Assembly (NCBI GenBank): GCA_038961845.1
Contig: CP152408.1
Span: forward strand, 5,394,001 to 5,458,000
Length of the DNA: 64,000 nucleotides
Reading direction: 5' to 3'
Origin: Xylophilus sp. GW821-FHT01B05
GTDB taxonomy: Bacteria > Pseudomonadota > Gammaproteobacteria > Burkholderiales > Burkholderiaceae_C
Shown: positions 31,564 to 39,087 of the stretch, in pieces
Layout of the letters: each line of letters begins with the position of its first letter
How positions within the stretch are numbered: the stretch's first letter is position 1
The notes under the pieces: generated by a model
What the model was told of the DNA's origin: nothing
The model's database searches: none
Seen by the model: the letters and a program-made list of their open reading frames with translations, nothing else
Translations under genes and position numbers: made by a program

Positions 31564-34476
31564 ATGACCCGCAGCATTGGGGGTGGTTCGATGGAAGAAC
31601 ATGCTGTTTCCCTGGAAGCAGGGGCGGAGCTGACGGAGGCCGGCTGCGGCAGCGACATGGCTGCAACACCTGCTTTCACACCCGGAGACTTGGCCGCGCA
31701 CGCGCGCTTCGTGCAGCGCCTGCGCCGCCGCTATGGCGATCTGCTGCCCCTTTTGCCGCCCGGCGCACCGGTGCGCAGCAGCATGGCCGAGGCCCTGGCG
31801 GCCCTGCGCGGGCTGGGCCACGACACCGGCACCGCGCTGCGCATCCTGCGCCAGTTGGTAATGGAGCGCCTGGCCACGCTCGACTGCGACGCCCAGGCGC
31901 CGCTGGCCGTGGTGACCCGCGGCGTGACCGAGCTGGCCGAGCTGGCGCTGGACGCCGCCTGCACCGAAGCCTTTACCGAGCTGGACGCCCGCCACGGCGC
32001 ACCACTCACCGCCGACGGCAGCCGCGCGCAGCTGTGGGTGGTGGGTATGGGCAAGCTCGGCGGGCGCGAGCTGAATGTGTCCAGCGACATCGACCTGGTC
32101 TATGTCTACGACCAGGACGGCGAAACGCAGGGCGACGCCGAAGGCCGTGGCCGCATCACCCACCATGAATACTTTGCGCGCGCGGTCAAGGCCATCTACG
32201 GGCTGATCGGCGACACCACCGAGCACGGTTTTGTGTTCCGGGTCGACCTGATGCTGCGGCCCAACGGCAATTCCGGGCCACCGGCGGTGTCGCTGGCGGC
32301 GCTGGAGGAATACTTTCTGGTGCAGGGCCGCGAGTGGGAGCGCTTTGCCTGGCTCAAGAGCCGCGTGGTGGCGCCGCGCGCCTGCCTGGGCCCTTGCGTC
32401 GAAACCTTGCCGGTGCAGGGCCTGCGCCAGGTGGTGCTGCCATTCGTCTTCCGCCGCTACCTGGACTACAACGTGTTCGATGCGCTGCGCAGCCTGCACC
32501 GGCAGATCCGCGAGCAGGCCGCGCGCCGCTGCGCCGGCAAGCCCGAGCGCGCCAATGACGTCAAGCTGTCGCGCGGCGGCATCCGCGAGATCGAGTTCAC
32601 CGTGCAGTTGCTGCAGGTGGTGCGCGGCGGCCAATTCCCCGAGCTGCGCAGCCGCACCACGCTGGACGCCCTGCCGCGCGTGGCCCAGGCCGGCCTGATG
32701 ACGCCCGAGACCGCCGAGGCCCTGGCCCGCGCCTACACCTTCCTGCGCCGGGTCGAGCACCGCATCCAGTACCTGGACGACCAGCAAACCCACGTGCTGC
32801 CCACGCAGGACGCCGACCTGGACTGGATCGCGCACAGCCTGGGCTACGCCCAGGTCTGCCCCTTCCTGCACGACCTGGACGCGCACCGCGAGTTCGTCGC
32901 ACAAGAGTTCGACGCCCTGCTTGGCGGTGCCAGCAACTGCAGCAAGGGCAACTGCAACCGCAAGGCCGAGCCGCCGCCCGATATCGAAGCCCTGCTGGCC
33001 TCGCTGCCCGAGCGCCTGCGCCAGCGCGTGGCGCAATGGCGCGAGCACCCGCGCGTGCAGGCCTTGCGCGACGAAGACCGCGCCCGCCTGGTGCGCCTGC
33101 TGCAGCGCACCGCGCGCTGGGTGGCCGACGGCAGCGTCAATGAAGAAGGCGCGGTGCAGATGGCCAACTGGATCGAGCCGCTGCTGCGCCGCCAGAGCTA
33201 CCTGGCGCTGCTGCTGGAGCGCCCGGCCATCCACCAGCGCCTGCTGCACCTGCTGGGCGCGGCCAAGTGGCCGGCGCGCTACCTGTTGCAACACCCGGGC
33301 GTGATCGACGAGCTGGCCAGCGAGGCGCTGTTTTCCGAGCGCTTCCAGCCGGCCGACTTCGAGCGCGACCTGGCGCAGCGCCTGGCCTCGGTGCGCACCA
33401 CGGCCGAGGACGACGACGAGAACCTGCTCAACCTGCTGCGCCGCGCCCACCACGCCGAGACCTTCCGCACCCTGGCGCGCGACGTCGAGGGCCGGCTCAC
33501 GGTCGAGCAGGTGGCGGATGACCTGAGCGCCCTGGCCGACACCGTGCTGCGCATCACCGCGCGCTGGTGCTGGGAGCGCCTGCGCGGGCGCCACCGCGAA
33601 GCCGACGACGCGCTGCAGCGCTTTGCCGTGATCGGCTACGGCAAGCTCGGCGGCAAGGAGCTGGGCTACGGCAGCGACCTGGACATCGTCTTCGTGTTCG
33701 ACGACGAGGACGAGCGCGCCCCCGAGGTCTACGCCAACTTCGTGCGCAAGCTGATCAACTGGCTCACCGTCAAGACCGGCGAGGGCGACCTGTATGAGAT
33801 CGACACCGCGCTGCGGCCCAACGGCAGCTCGGGCCTGCTGGTGACCAGCTTTGCCGCCTTCTCCAACTACCAGCAGAAGCGTGGCAGCAATACGGCGTGG
33901 ACCTGGGAGCACCAGGCCATGACAAGGGCGCGATGCATCACGTTTGCCCCCACGCTCGGCACTGACGTGTCCTCGCTGCCCCCCGAGGGGGCGCAGCCCG
34001 CCTTGGGGCGGCCCGACGGCGAGCTGGGAAGTGACGCCTTGCAAACCCGCTTCGAGGAAGTGCGCGAGGCCGTCATCACCGCCGAACGCGACGCCGCCGC
34101 GCTGCGCCGCGAGATCGTCGCCATGCGCGACAAGGTGCGCGCCGCGCACCCGGTCAAGGGCGGGCGTTTTGACGTCAAGCACAGCGCGGGCGGCATGGTC
34201 GATGTGGAGTTCGCGGTGCAGTACCTGGTGCTGGCCGAGTCGGCCCGGCACCCTGCCCTGCGCGAGAACCGCGGCAACATCACCCTGCTGCGGCGCGCCG
34301 AGGCCGCCGGCCTGCTGCCGCCCGGCCTGGGCGAGCGCGCCGCCGACGCCTACCGCGTGCTGCGCCGCGTGCAGCACCAGGCGCGGCTGGACGAGGCGCC
34401 CACGCAGATGGCCATCGAAGATGCCGAAGAGCCGCGCGCGGCGGTGCTGGCGCTGTGGAAGGCGGTCTTTGGCTAA
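31564..34476 (+). CDS. glnE: Bifunctional glutamine-synthetase adenylyltransferase/adenylyl-removing enzyme
   Basis: 970 residues. Two nucleotidyltransferase halves: GMGKLGGRELNVSSDIDLVY (N-terminal, deadenylylating) and GYGKLGGKELGYGSDLDIVF (C-terminal, adenylylating), each with the GG...SDxDL signature. It adds or removes AMP on glutamine synthetase in response to PII. Residues about 793-820 in the C-terminal half are an unusual insert encoded by a copy of repeat family B (33942-34018), between TRAR and TRFEEVR, where family members normally have a short loop. ATG 31564 follows AGGA closely; ATG 31591 is an alternative with a GGGGGTGG site. Confidence 0.92.
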   Translation: MTRSIGGGSMEEHAVSLEAGAELTEAGCGSDMAATPAFTPGDLAAHARFVQRLRRRYGDLLPLLPPGAPVRSSMAEALAALRGLGHDTGTALRILRQLVMERLATLDCDAQAPLAVVTRGVTELAELALDAACTEAFTELDARHGAPLTADGSRAQLWVVGMGKLGGRELNVSSDIDLVYVYDQDGETQGDAEGRGRITHHEYFARAVKAIYGLIGDTTEHGFVFRVDLMLRPNGNSGPPAVSLAALEEYFLVQGREWERFAWLKSRVVAPRACLGPCVETLPVQGLRQVVLPFVFRRYLDYNVFDALRSLHRQIREQAARRCAGKPERANDVKLSRGGIREIEFTVQLLQVVRGGQFPELRSRTTLDALPRVAQAGLMTPETAEALARAYTFLRRVEHRIQYLDDQQTHVLPTQDADLDWIAHSLGYAQVCPFLHDLDAHREFVAQEFDALLGGASNCSKGNCNRKAEPPPDIEALLASLPERLRQRVAQWREHPRVQALRDEDRARLVRLLQRTARWVADGSVNEEGAVQMANWIEPLLRRQSYLALLLERPAIHQRLLHLLGAAKWPARYLLQHPGVIDELASEALFSERFQPADFERDLAQRLASVRTTAEDDDENLLNLLRRAHHAETFRTLARDVEGRLTVEQVADDLSALADTVLRITARWCWERLRGRHREADDALQRFAVIGYGKLGGKELGYGSDLDIVFVFDDEDERAPEVYANFVRKLINWLTVKTGEGDLYEIDTALRPNGSSGLLVTSFAAFSNYQQKRGSNTAWTWEHQAMTRARCITFAPTLGTDVSSLPPEGAQPALGRPDGELGSDALQTRFEEVREAVITAERDAAALRREIVAMRDKVRAAHPVKGGRFDVKHSAGGMVDVEFAVQYLVLAESARHPALRENRGNITLLRRAEAAGLLPPGLGERAADAYRVLRRVQHQARLDEAPTQMAIEDAEEPRAAVLALWKAVFG
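33942..34018 (-). repeat. Repeat family B copy inside glnE (B2)
   Basis: On the plus strand: GCCCCCACGCTCGGC, a spacer, CTGCCCCCCGAGGGGGCGC, then CTTGGGGCGGCCCG. Inverted relative to copy B1 at 27332. It stays in frame and without stops, adding roughly 25-35 residues (including SSLPPEGAQPALGRPDGE) to GlnE. Confidence 0.7.
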
Positions 34477-35599
34477 GCGCGCCGCGGCCATGGCCGCCTG
34501 CGCCGTGGCCGTGCTGCTGGCCGGCTGCGCCAGCGGCCCGCGCGGCGGTGGCGGCGTTGCCAGCAGCGGGCGCGACGGCCCCGACGCCAACCCGCCAACC
34601 GGCCTGGAGCGCGTGCCCGACGCCGAGCCGCGCATCGAAGCCCTGCGCAGCGGCGGCCCGAACAAGCCCTACACCGTGCTGGGCCGCAGCTACACACCGA
34701 TCCAGGACGACCGCCCGTTTCGCGAAAGCGGCCTGGCCTCTTGGTATGGCCGCAAGTTCCACGGCCAGTCCACCGCCAACGGCGAGCGCTACGACATGTA
34801 CGCCATGACCGCCGCCCACACCACGCTGCCGCTGCCCAGCTACGTGCGCGTGCGCAACCCGGCCAACGGGCGCGAGGTGATCGTGCGGGTGAACGACCGC
34901 GGCCCGTTCCACGACGGCCGTGTCATCGACCTGAGCTACACCGCAGCGCTCCGGCTCGACCTGCTGCGCGGCGTGGCGCCGGTAGAGATCACGCGCATCA
35001 CGCAGCAAGACATCCGCACCGGCGCCTGGCGCCGCGACGGCGATGGCAGCGCACTGGCCCAGGCCGCCACGCCGGCCCCCGCAGCCATGGTCGCCGTGCC
35101 GCTGGCGGCCGTGCAGCCAGTAGCCCAGACACCACCGCCCGCACCGCCGCCCGCCAATGCGGGCTGGAGCGTGCCGCTGACGGTGCGCGGCATGCCGCCA
35201 GCACCGCCGCCAGCCGCCGTGGCAGAGCCCGCCCCGGCGCCCGAACCGGTGCTGGCCGAGCCCCAACCCGTCATGGCCAACGAAGACAGCCTGCGCACGC
35301 AGCCCCTGCCGCCGCTGGAGCCGGCGCCCGCCGCGCCCGCCATTGCCGCGCCACCCGCCATGGCGCCGGGCTTCTGGGTACAGCTGGGCGCGTTTGGCCG
35401 GCCCGAAGGCGCCCAGCAGTTGCAGCAGCAGGCCACGCGCGAGCTGCAGTCGCTGGCCCCTCTGCTGGGTGTGTACAACGAACGCGGCCTGAACCGCCTG
35501 CAGGCCGGCCCGTTCGACTCGCGCGAGGCCGCCCTGCGCGCGGCGGCGCAGATCCGCGCCGGCCTGCAGATTGCGCCGGTGATCGTCGAGCGCCGCTGA
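34469..35599 (+). CDS. rlpA: Septal-ring lytic transglycosylase RlpA, lipoprotein
   Basis: 376 residues if translation starts at the TTG at 34469, which has GGAAGG upstream and adds the basic residues (AKRAAA) a signal peptide needs; the ATG at 34490 would leave none. Lipobox LLAGC. Double-psi beta-barrel domain ASWYGRKFHGQSTANGERYD ... RVNDRGPFHDGRVIDLSYTA with the family Asp/His residues; a Pro/Ala-rich linker; a C-terminal SPOR domain (GFWVQLGAFGRPEGAQQL ... RLQAGPFDSREAALRAA) that binds denuded septal glycan. The start overlaps the glnE stop by eight bases. Confidence 0.88.
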   Translation: MAKRAAAMAACAVAVLLAGCASGPRGGGGVASSGRDGPDANPPTGLERVPDAEPRIEALRSGGPNKPYTVLGRSYTPIQDDRPFRESGLASWYGRKFHGQSTANGERYDMYAMTAAHTTLPLPSYVRVRNPANGREVIVRVNDRGPFHDGRVIDLSYTAALRLDLLRGVAPVEITRITQQDIRTGAWRRDGDGSALAQAATPAPAAMVAVPLAAVQPVAQTPPPAPPPANAGWSVPLTVRGMPPAPPPAAVAEPAPAPEPVLAEPQPVMANEDSLRTQPLPPLEPAPAAPAIAAPPAMAPGFWVQLGAFGRPEGAQQLQQQATRELQSLAPLLGVYNERGLNRLQAGPFDSREAALRAAAQIRAGLQIAPVIVERR

Positions 35600-35634
35600 T
35601 CGCCGCCGCTCCGGTACATGCCGGCGCTATTTCA

Positions 35635-35648
35635 ATCAATCGATTGAT
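35635..35648. promoter_or_regulatory. Perfect 14-bp palindrome, candidate TetR operator
   Basis: ATCAATCGATTGAT is a perfect inverted repeat 22 bp before the TetR-family start and is AT-rich in a very GC-rich setting. Position and symmetry suggest autoregulation of the efflux operon. Binding is inferred. Confidence 0.65.
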
Positions 35649-35669
35649 GTTGTGCTGTAATGCGGCCCC

Positions 35670-36377
35670 ATGCCAGCGCCATCAGCCACATCTCCCAGCC
35701 CCACTTCTTCTCCACGAGCACAGCGCGCCGACGGCGCAGAAGCGCGCCAGCGCCTGCTGCTGACCGCCCTGCGGCTGTTCTCCGAGCAAGGCTTTGCCCG
35801 CACCTCCACGCGCCAGGTGGCCGAGGCCGCGGGCGTGAACCTGGCGGCGATCCGCTACTACTTTGCCGACAAGGCCGGCCTCTACCTTGCCGCCCTCACG
35901 GAGCCGCTGGGCGCGGCGCGCGACCTGATCCCCTTGTACGACCAGCCGCAGCTGTCGCTGCGCGCATCGCTGCAGGCCTACATCCACTACCACCTGCAAT
36001 TGCTGCGGCAGGGCGAGATCGTGCAGCAGTGCATGCGCCTGCACATGCGCGAGATGCTGGAGCCCACGGGCCAGTGGGCCGAAGAGCTGGAGCAGGACGT
36101 CGGGCGCCAGCATGCCGCGCTGGTGGGCATCCTGCGCCGCCGCCTGGGCCTGGCGCGCGCCGATGACGACGTGCACCGGCTCGCCTTCTCGATAGCGGGC
36201 CTGTGCTTTCACCTCATCACCTGCCACGATCTGCTGCACGGCATACGCCCCTCGCTGATCGCCACGCCCCGCGCGCTCGACACCTGGTGCGAGCGCCTGG
36301 TGCAGCAGGCGCTGGCGCTGGCGGCCTGCGAAGCCGCGCGCCGCGGCCTGCCCTTTTCCCCCGACACCTCCGCATGA
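35670..36377 (+). CDS. TetR-family repressor (CecR/DUF1956-like) of the efflux operon
   Basis: 235 residues. N-terminal helix-turn-helix: ALRLFSEQGFARTSTRQVAE, AAGVNLAAIRYYFADKAGLY. The ligand domain (LREMLEPTGQWAEELEQDV region) resembles the CecR/CerR branch. The stop overlaps the start of the outer-membrane factor gene (ATGA), so repressor and pump are co-translated. A 14-bp palindrome precedes it. The inducer is unknown. Confidence 0.88.
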   Translation: MPAPSATSPSPTSSPRAQRADGAEARQRLLLTALRLFSEQGFARTSTRQVAEAAGVNLAAIRYYFADKAGLYLAALTEPLGAARDLIPLYDQPQLSLRASLQAYIHYHLQLLRQGEIVQQCMRLHMREMLEPTGQWAEELEQDVGRQHAALVGILRRRLGLARADDDVHRLAFSIAGLCFHLITCHDLLHGIRPSLIATPRALDTWCERLVQQALALAACEAARRGLPFSPDTSA

Positions 36378-37816
36378 CGCTGTTTCGACGTACCGCCCCG
36401 GCCCTGTTGCTGCCGCTGCTGCTTTCCGCCTGCGCCCTGTCGCGCCCGCCGGCCACGGTGGCGGCGCCCGCGCCTGCCGCCTGGCACGCGCCGCTGCCGC
36501 ACGGCGGCACGGTCGAAGGGCTGGAGCGCTGGTGGCAGCGGCTGGACGACCCGCTGCTGGTCGAGCTGATCGCCGCCGCGCAAGAGGCCAGCCCAACGCT
36601 GGCGCAGGCGCGCTCGCGCCTGCTGCAGGCCCGCGCCACCACCGCCACCGCGCGCGCCGCGCAACTGCCCACGGCCGACGCCAGCGCCAGCGCACAGCGC
36701 GGTGTGAACGTGAGCCTGGGCGGCATCGCCACGACCCTGCAGGGCGGCGTGCAGGCGAGCTGGGATGCCGATCTGTTCGGCGCCCTGGCCGCCAATCGCG
36801 ATGCCGCCGACGCCCGCCTGGCCGGCGCCCGCGCGTCGTGGCACGAGGCGCGCGTGGCCGTGGCCGCCGATGTCGCCAACCAGCTCGACACGCTGCGCAA
36901 TTGCCGCCGCCTGCTGGCGGTGGCGCGCTCGGACGCGGCATCCCGTGCAGAGACGGCGCGGCTGGCCGGGCTGGCGGCCGACGCCGGCTTTCAGGCACCG
37001 GCCGACGCAGCGCTGGCCCGCGCCAGCGCGGCCGACGCCGACGCGCGCAGCACCCAGCAGCGCGCGGCCTGCGACGTGAGCCTGAAGGGCCTGGTCGCCC
37101 TGACCGCGCTGGACGAAACAGTTTTAGAACAAAAAGTGGCTTCAGCCCAGGCCGCACCTGGGCTTTTAGCTCTATTTTCAATAGCAACCTTGCCGGCACA
37201 AGTGCTGGAGCAGCGGCCCGACGTCTACAACGCCGCGCGCGAGCTGGCCGCCGCCAGCGCCGAGGTGGCCAGCGCCGACGCGCAGCGCTACCCGCAGCTC
37301 TCGCTGCAGGGCACGGTCGGCCGCGCACGCTCTGAATCGCAGGGGCAGACGCTCAGCTTCAACAGCTGGACGGTCGGCCCGGTGTCGGTGGCGCTTCCGC
37401 TGTTCGACGGTGGCCGCCGCCGCGCGGCCGTGGACGCGGCCCAGGCGCGCTACGACGAGGCCGCAGCGGTCTATCGCGGCAAGGCACGCCAGGCCGTGCG
37501 CGAGGTGGAAGAGGCGCTGGTCAACCTGCAAGCCGCCGCCGACCGCACCGCCTCGGCGGAGGCCGCCGCCGACGGCTACCGCCTCTCTTTCGAGGCCATG
37601 CAGGCGCGCTACCGCAGCGGCCTGGCCAGCCTGCTGGAGCTGGAAGACAGCCGGCGCACCGCGCTGGCCTCCGAGACCGCGCGCGTCAACCTGGAGCGCG
37701 AGCGCATGGCCGCCTGGGTGGCCCTGTACCGCGCCGCCGGCGGCGGCTGGGACGCCAGCCAGCCCGCGCCGGGCGATGCCGTCTCTGCAGCGCCTGCCAC
37801 CACGACCTCCCGCTGA
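36374..37816 (+). CDS. NodT-family outer-membrane efflux lipoprotein (TolC-like)
   Basis: 480 residues; lipoprotein signal MTLFRRTAPALLLPLLLSAC. Two repeats of the OEP fold with long coiled helices (LAQARSRLLQARATTATARA; AVREVEEALVNLQAAADRTA) and the conserved LPAQVLEQRPDV and VGPVSVALPLFDGGRRRA. It forms the outer-membrane duct of a tripartite pump. Residues about 250-271 (LEQKVASAQAAPGLLALFSI) are encoded by a copy of repeat family A, placed in the normally variable loop before LPAQVL. The frame remains open through it. Confidence 0.9.
   Translation: MTLFRRTAPALLLPLLLSACALSRPPATVAAPAPAAWHAPLPHGGTVEGLERWWQRLDDPLLVELIAAAQEASPTLAQARSRLLQARATTATARAAQLPTADASASAQRGVNVSLGGIATTLQGGVQASWDADLFGALAANRDAADARLAGARASWHEARVAVAADVANQLDTLRNCRRLLAVARSDAASRAETARLAGLAADAGFQAPADAALARASAADADARSTQQRAACDVSLKGLVALTALDETVLEQKVASAQAAPGLLALFSIATLPAQVLEQRPDVYNAARELAAASAEVASADAQRYPQLSLQGTVGRARSESQGQTLSFNSWTVGPVSVALPLFDGGRRRAAVDAAQARYDEAAAVYRGKARQAVREVEEALVNLQAAADRTASAEAAADGYRLSFEAMQARYRSGLASLLELEDSRRTALASETARVNLERERMAAWVALYRAAGGGWDASQPAPGDAVSAAPATTTSR
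37121..37185 (-). repeat. Repeat family A copy inside the nodT-like gene (A3)
   Basis: On the minus strand: GCTATTGAAAATAGAGCTAA, AGCCCAGG ... CCTGGGCT, then CACTTTTTGTTCTAAAAC. Strikingly AT-rich within a GC-rich gene. All 21 codons are sense, so the repeat has been absorbed as coding sequence. Confidence 0.75.
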
Positions 37817-37851
37817 CCCGCGTGCCCGCACGCCCTCCCCGGATTCCCGAC

Positions 37852-39075
37852 ATGTCTTCCCGCATTGTTTCATCTTCCCTGCCCTTCCTGAACCGCCGGG
37901 CGGCCCTTGCGCTGGCCGCCACGCTGCTGCTGGCCGGCGGCGGCTGGGCCCTGGGCACGCTGCGCGCCGTGGCCGCAGACCCGGCGCCCACGGCGCGGCC
38001 GGCGCTGACCGTGACCACCACGCTGCCGCAGCAAGTGGCGCTGCCGATCCGCCTGAGCGCCAACGGCAGCATCGCCGCCTGGCAAGAGGCCAGCATTGGC
38101 GCGCAGGTCAACGGCCTGCGCCTGGCCGAGGTGCGCGTGAACGTGGGCGACGTGGTCAAGGCCGGCCAGGTGCTGGCCACTTTCGCGCCCGAGACGGCCA
38201 AGGCCGCGCTGGCCCAGACCCGCGCCAGCCTGCTGGAGGCCGAGGCCAATGCCGCCGAGGCGCGCGCCAATGCCGAGCGTGCGCGCACGCTGGCGACATC
38301 GGGCGCGCTCAGCGCATCGCAGATCGCGCAGTACCAGACCAGCGCCCAGACCGCCGACGCCCGCGTGGCCGCCGCACGCGCCAACTACGACGCGCAACAA
38401 CTGCAGTTGGGCTTTACCGAAGTGCGCGCGCCCGACAGCGGCGTGATCTCTGCGCGCAGCGCCACCGTGGGCGCCGTGCTCAGCGCCGGCACCGAGCTGT
38501 TTCGCATGGTGCGGCGCGGCCGCCTGGAGTGGCGCGCCGAGGTCACCTCGGCCGAGCTGGGCCGCATCCAGCCCGGCGCCACGGTCAGCGTTACCGCTGC
38601 CAGCGGCGCGCAGTTGGAGGGCAAGGTGCGCATGGTCGGCCCTACGGTCGATCCGCAGACGCGCAACGGCTTGGTCTATGTCGATCTGCCGGCCACCGCC
38701 AGCAACGGCCTGCCGGCCAAGGCCGGGATGTTTGCGAAGGGTGAATTCCAGTTGGGCAACAGCCAGGCTTTGACCGTGCCCCAGCAATCAGTCGTGGTGC
38801 GCGAAGCCTTCAGCTACGTCTTCGTGCCCGGCCCGCTGGATGCCCCCGGCGGCGCGGGCGAGCAGCGCGTGGCCCAACGCAAGGTGCAGACCGGCCGGCG
38901 CATCGGCAACCAGGTAGAGATCACCAGCGGCCTGCAGGCCAGCGAGGCGGTGGTGGCGCAGGGCGCGGGTTTTCTCAATGACCGCGACATCGTGCGCGTG
39001 GTGGCGGCCACCAGCACTTCAGCATCAAAAGTGCCTTCAGCCCATGCTACGCCTGGGCTATCAGCTACGAAATAA
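37852..39075 (+). CDS. RND efflux periplasmic adaptor (HlyD/AcrA-like)
   Basis: 407 residues. N-terminal membrane anchor or signal (NRRAALALAATLLLAGGGWA), biotinyl-lipoyl half-motif (ASIGAQVNGLRLAEVRVNVG ... VVKAGQVLATF), a helical hairpin of about 80 residues, the second lipoyl half (GFTEVRAPDSGVISARSATV) and beta-barrel/membrane-proximal domains. It links the NodT-like duct to the pump. The last residues (SASKVPSAHATPGLSATK) and the stop codon come from a repeat family A copy. The ATG at 37852 was preferred over a GTG at 37822. Confidence 0.9.
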   Translation: MSSRIVSSSLPFLNRRAALALAATLLLAGGGWALGTLRAVAADPAPTARPALTVTTTLPQQVALPIRLSANGSIAAWQEASIGAQVNGLRLAEVRVNVGDVVKAGQVLATFAPETAKAALAQTRASLLEAEANAAEARANAERARTLATSGALSASQIAQYQTSAQTADARVAAARANYDAQQLQLGFTEVRAPDSGVISARSATVGAVLSAGTELFRMVRRGRLEWRAEVTSAELGRIQPGATVSVTAASGAQLEGKVRMVGPTVDPQTRNGLVYVDLPATASNGLPAKAGMFAKGEFQLGNSQALTVPQQSVVVREAFSYVFVPGPLDAPGGAGEQRVAQRKVQTGRRIGNQVEITSGLQASEAVVAQGAGFLNDRDIVRVVAATSTSASKVPSAHATPGLSATK

Positions 39076-39077
39076 GG
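39020..39077 (-). repeat. Repeat family A copy forming the adaptor C-terminus (A4)
   Basis: On the minus strand: TTTCGTAGCTGATAGCCCAG, then a loop and GGGCTGAAGGCACTTTTGATG. It supplies the final residues and TAA stop of the adaptor gene and abuts the AAGGAG ribosome site of the pump gene. Confidence 0.7.
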
Positions 39078-39087
39078 AGCATTCGAT

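Noticed and set aside
31168..34665. 1165-residue minus-strand frame opposite glnE
   Set aside because: The glnE frame carries both GGxxxNxxSDxDL-type motifs; the antisense product is compositionally biased.
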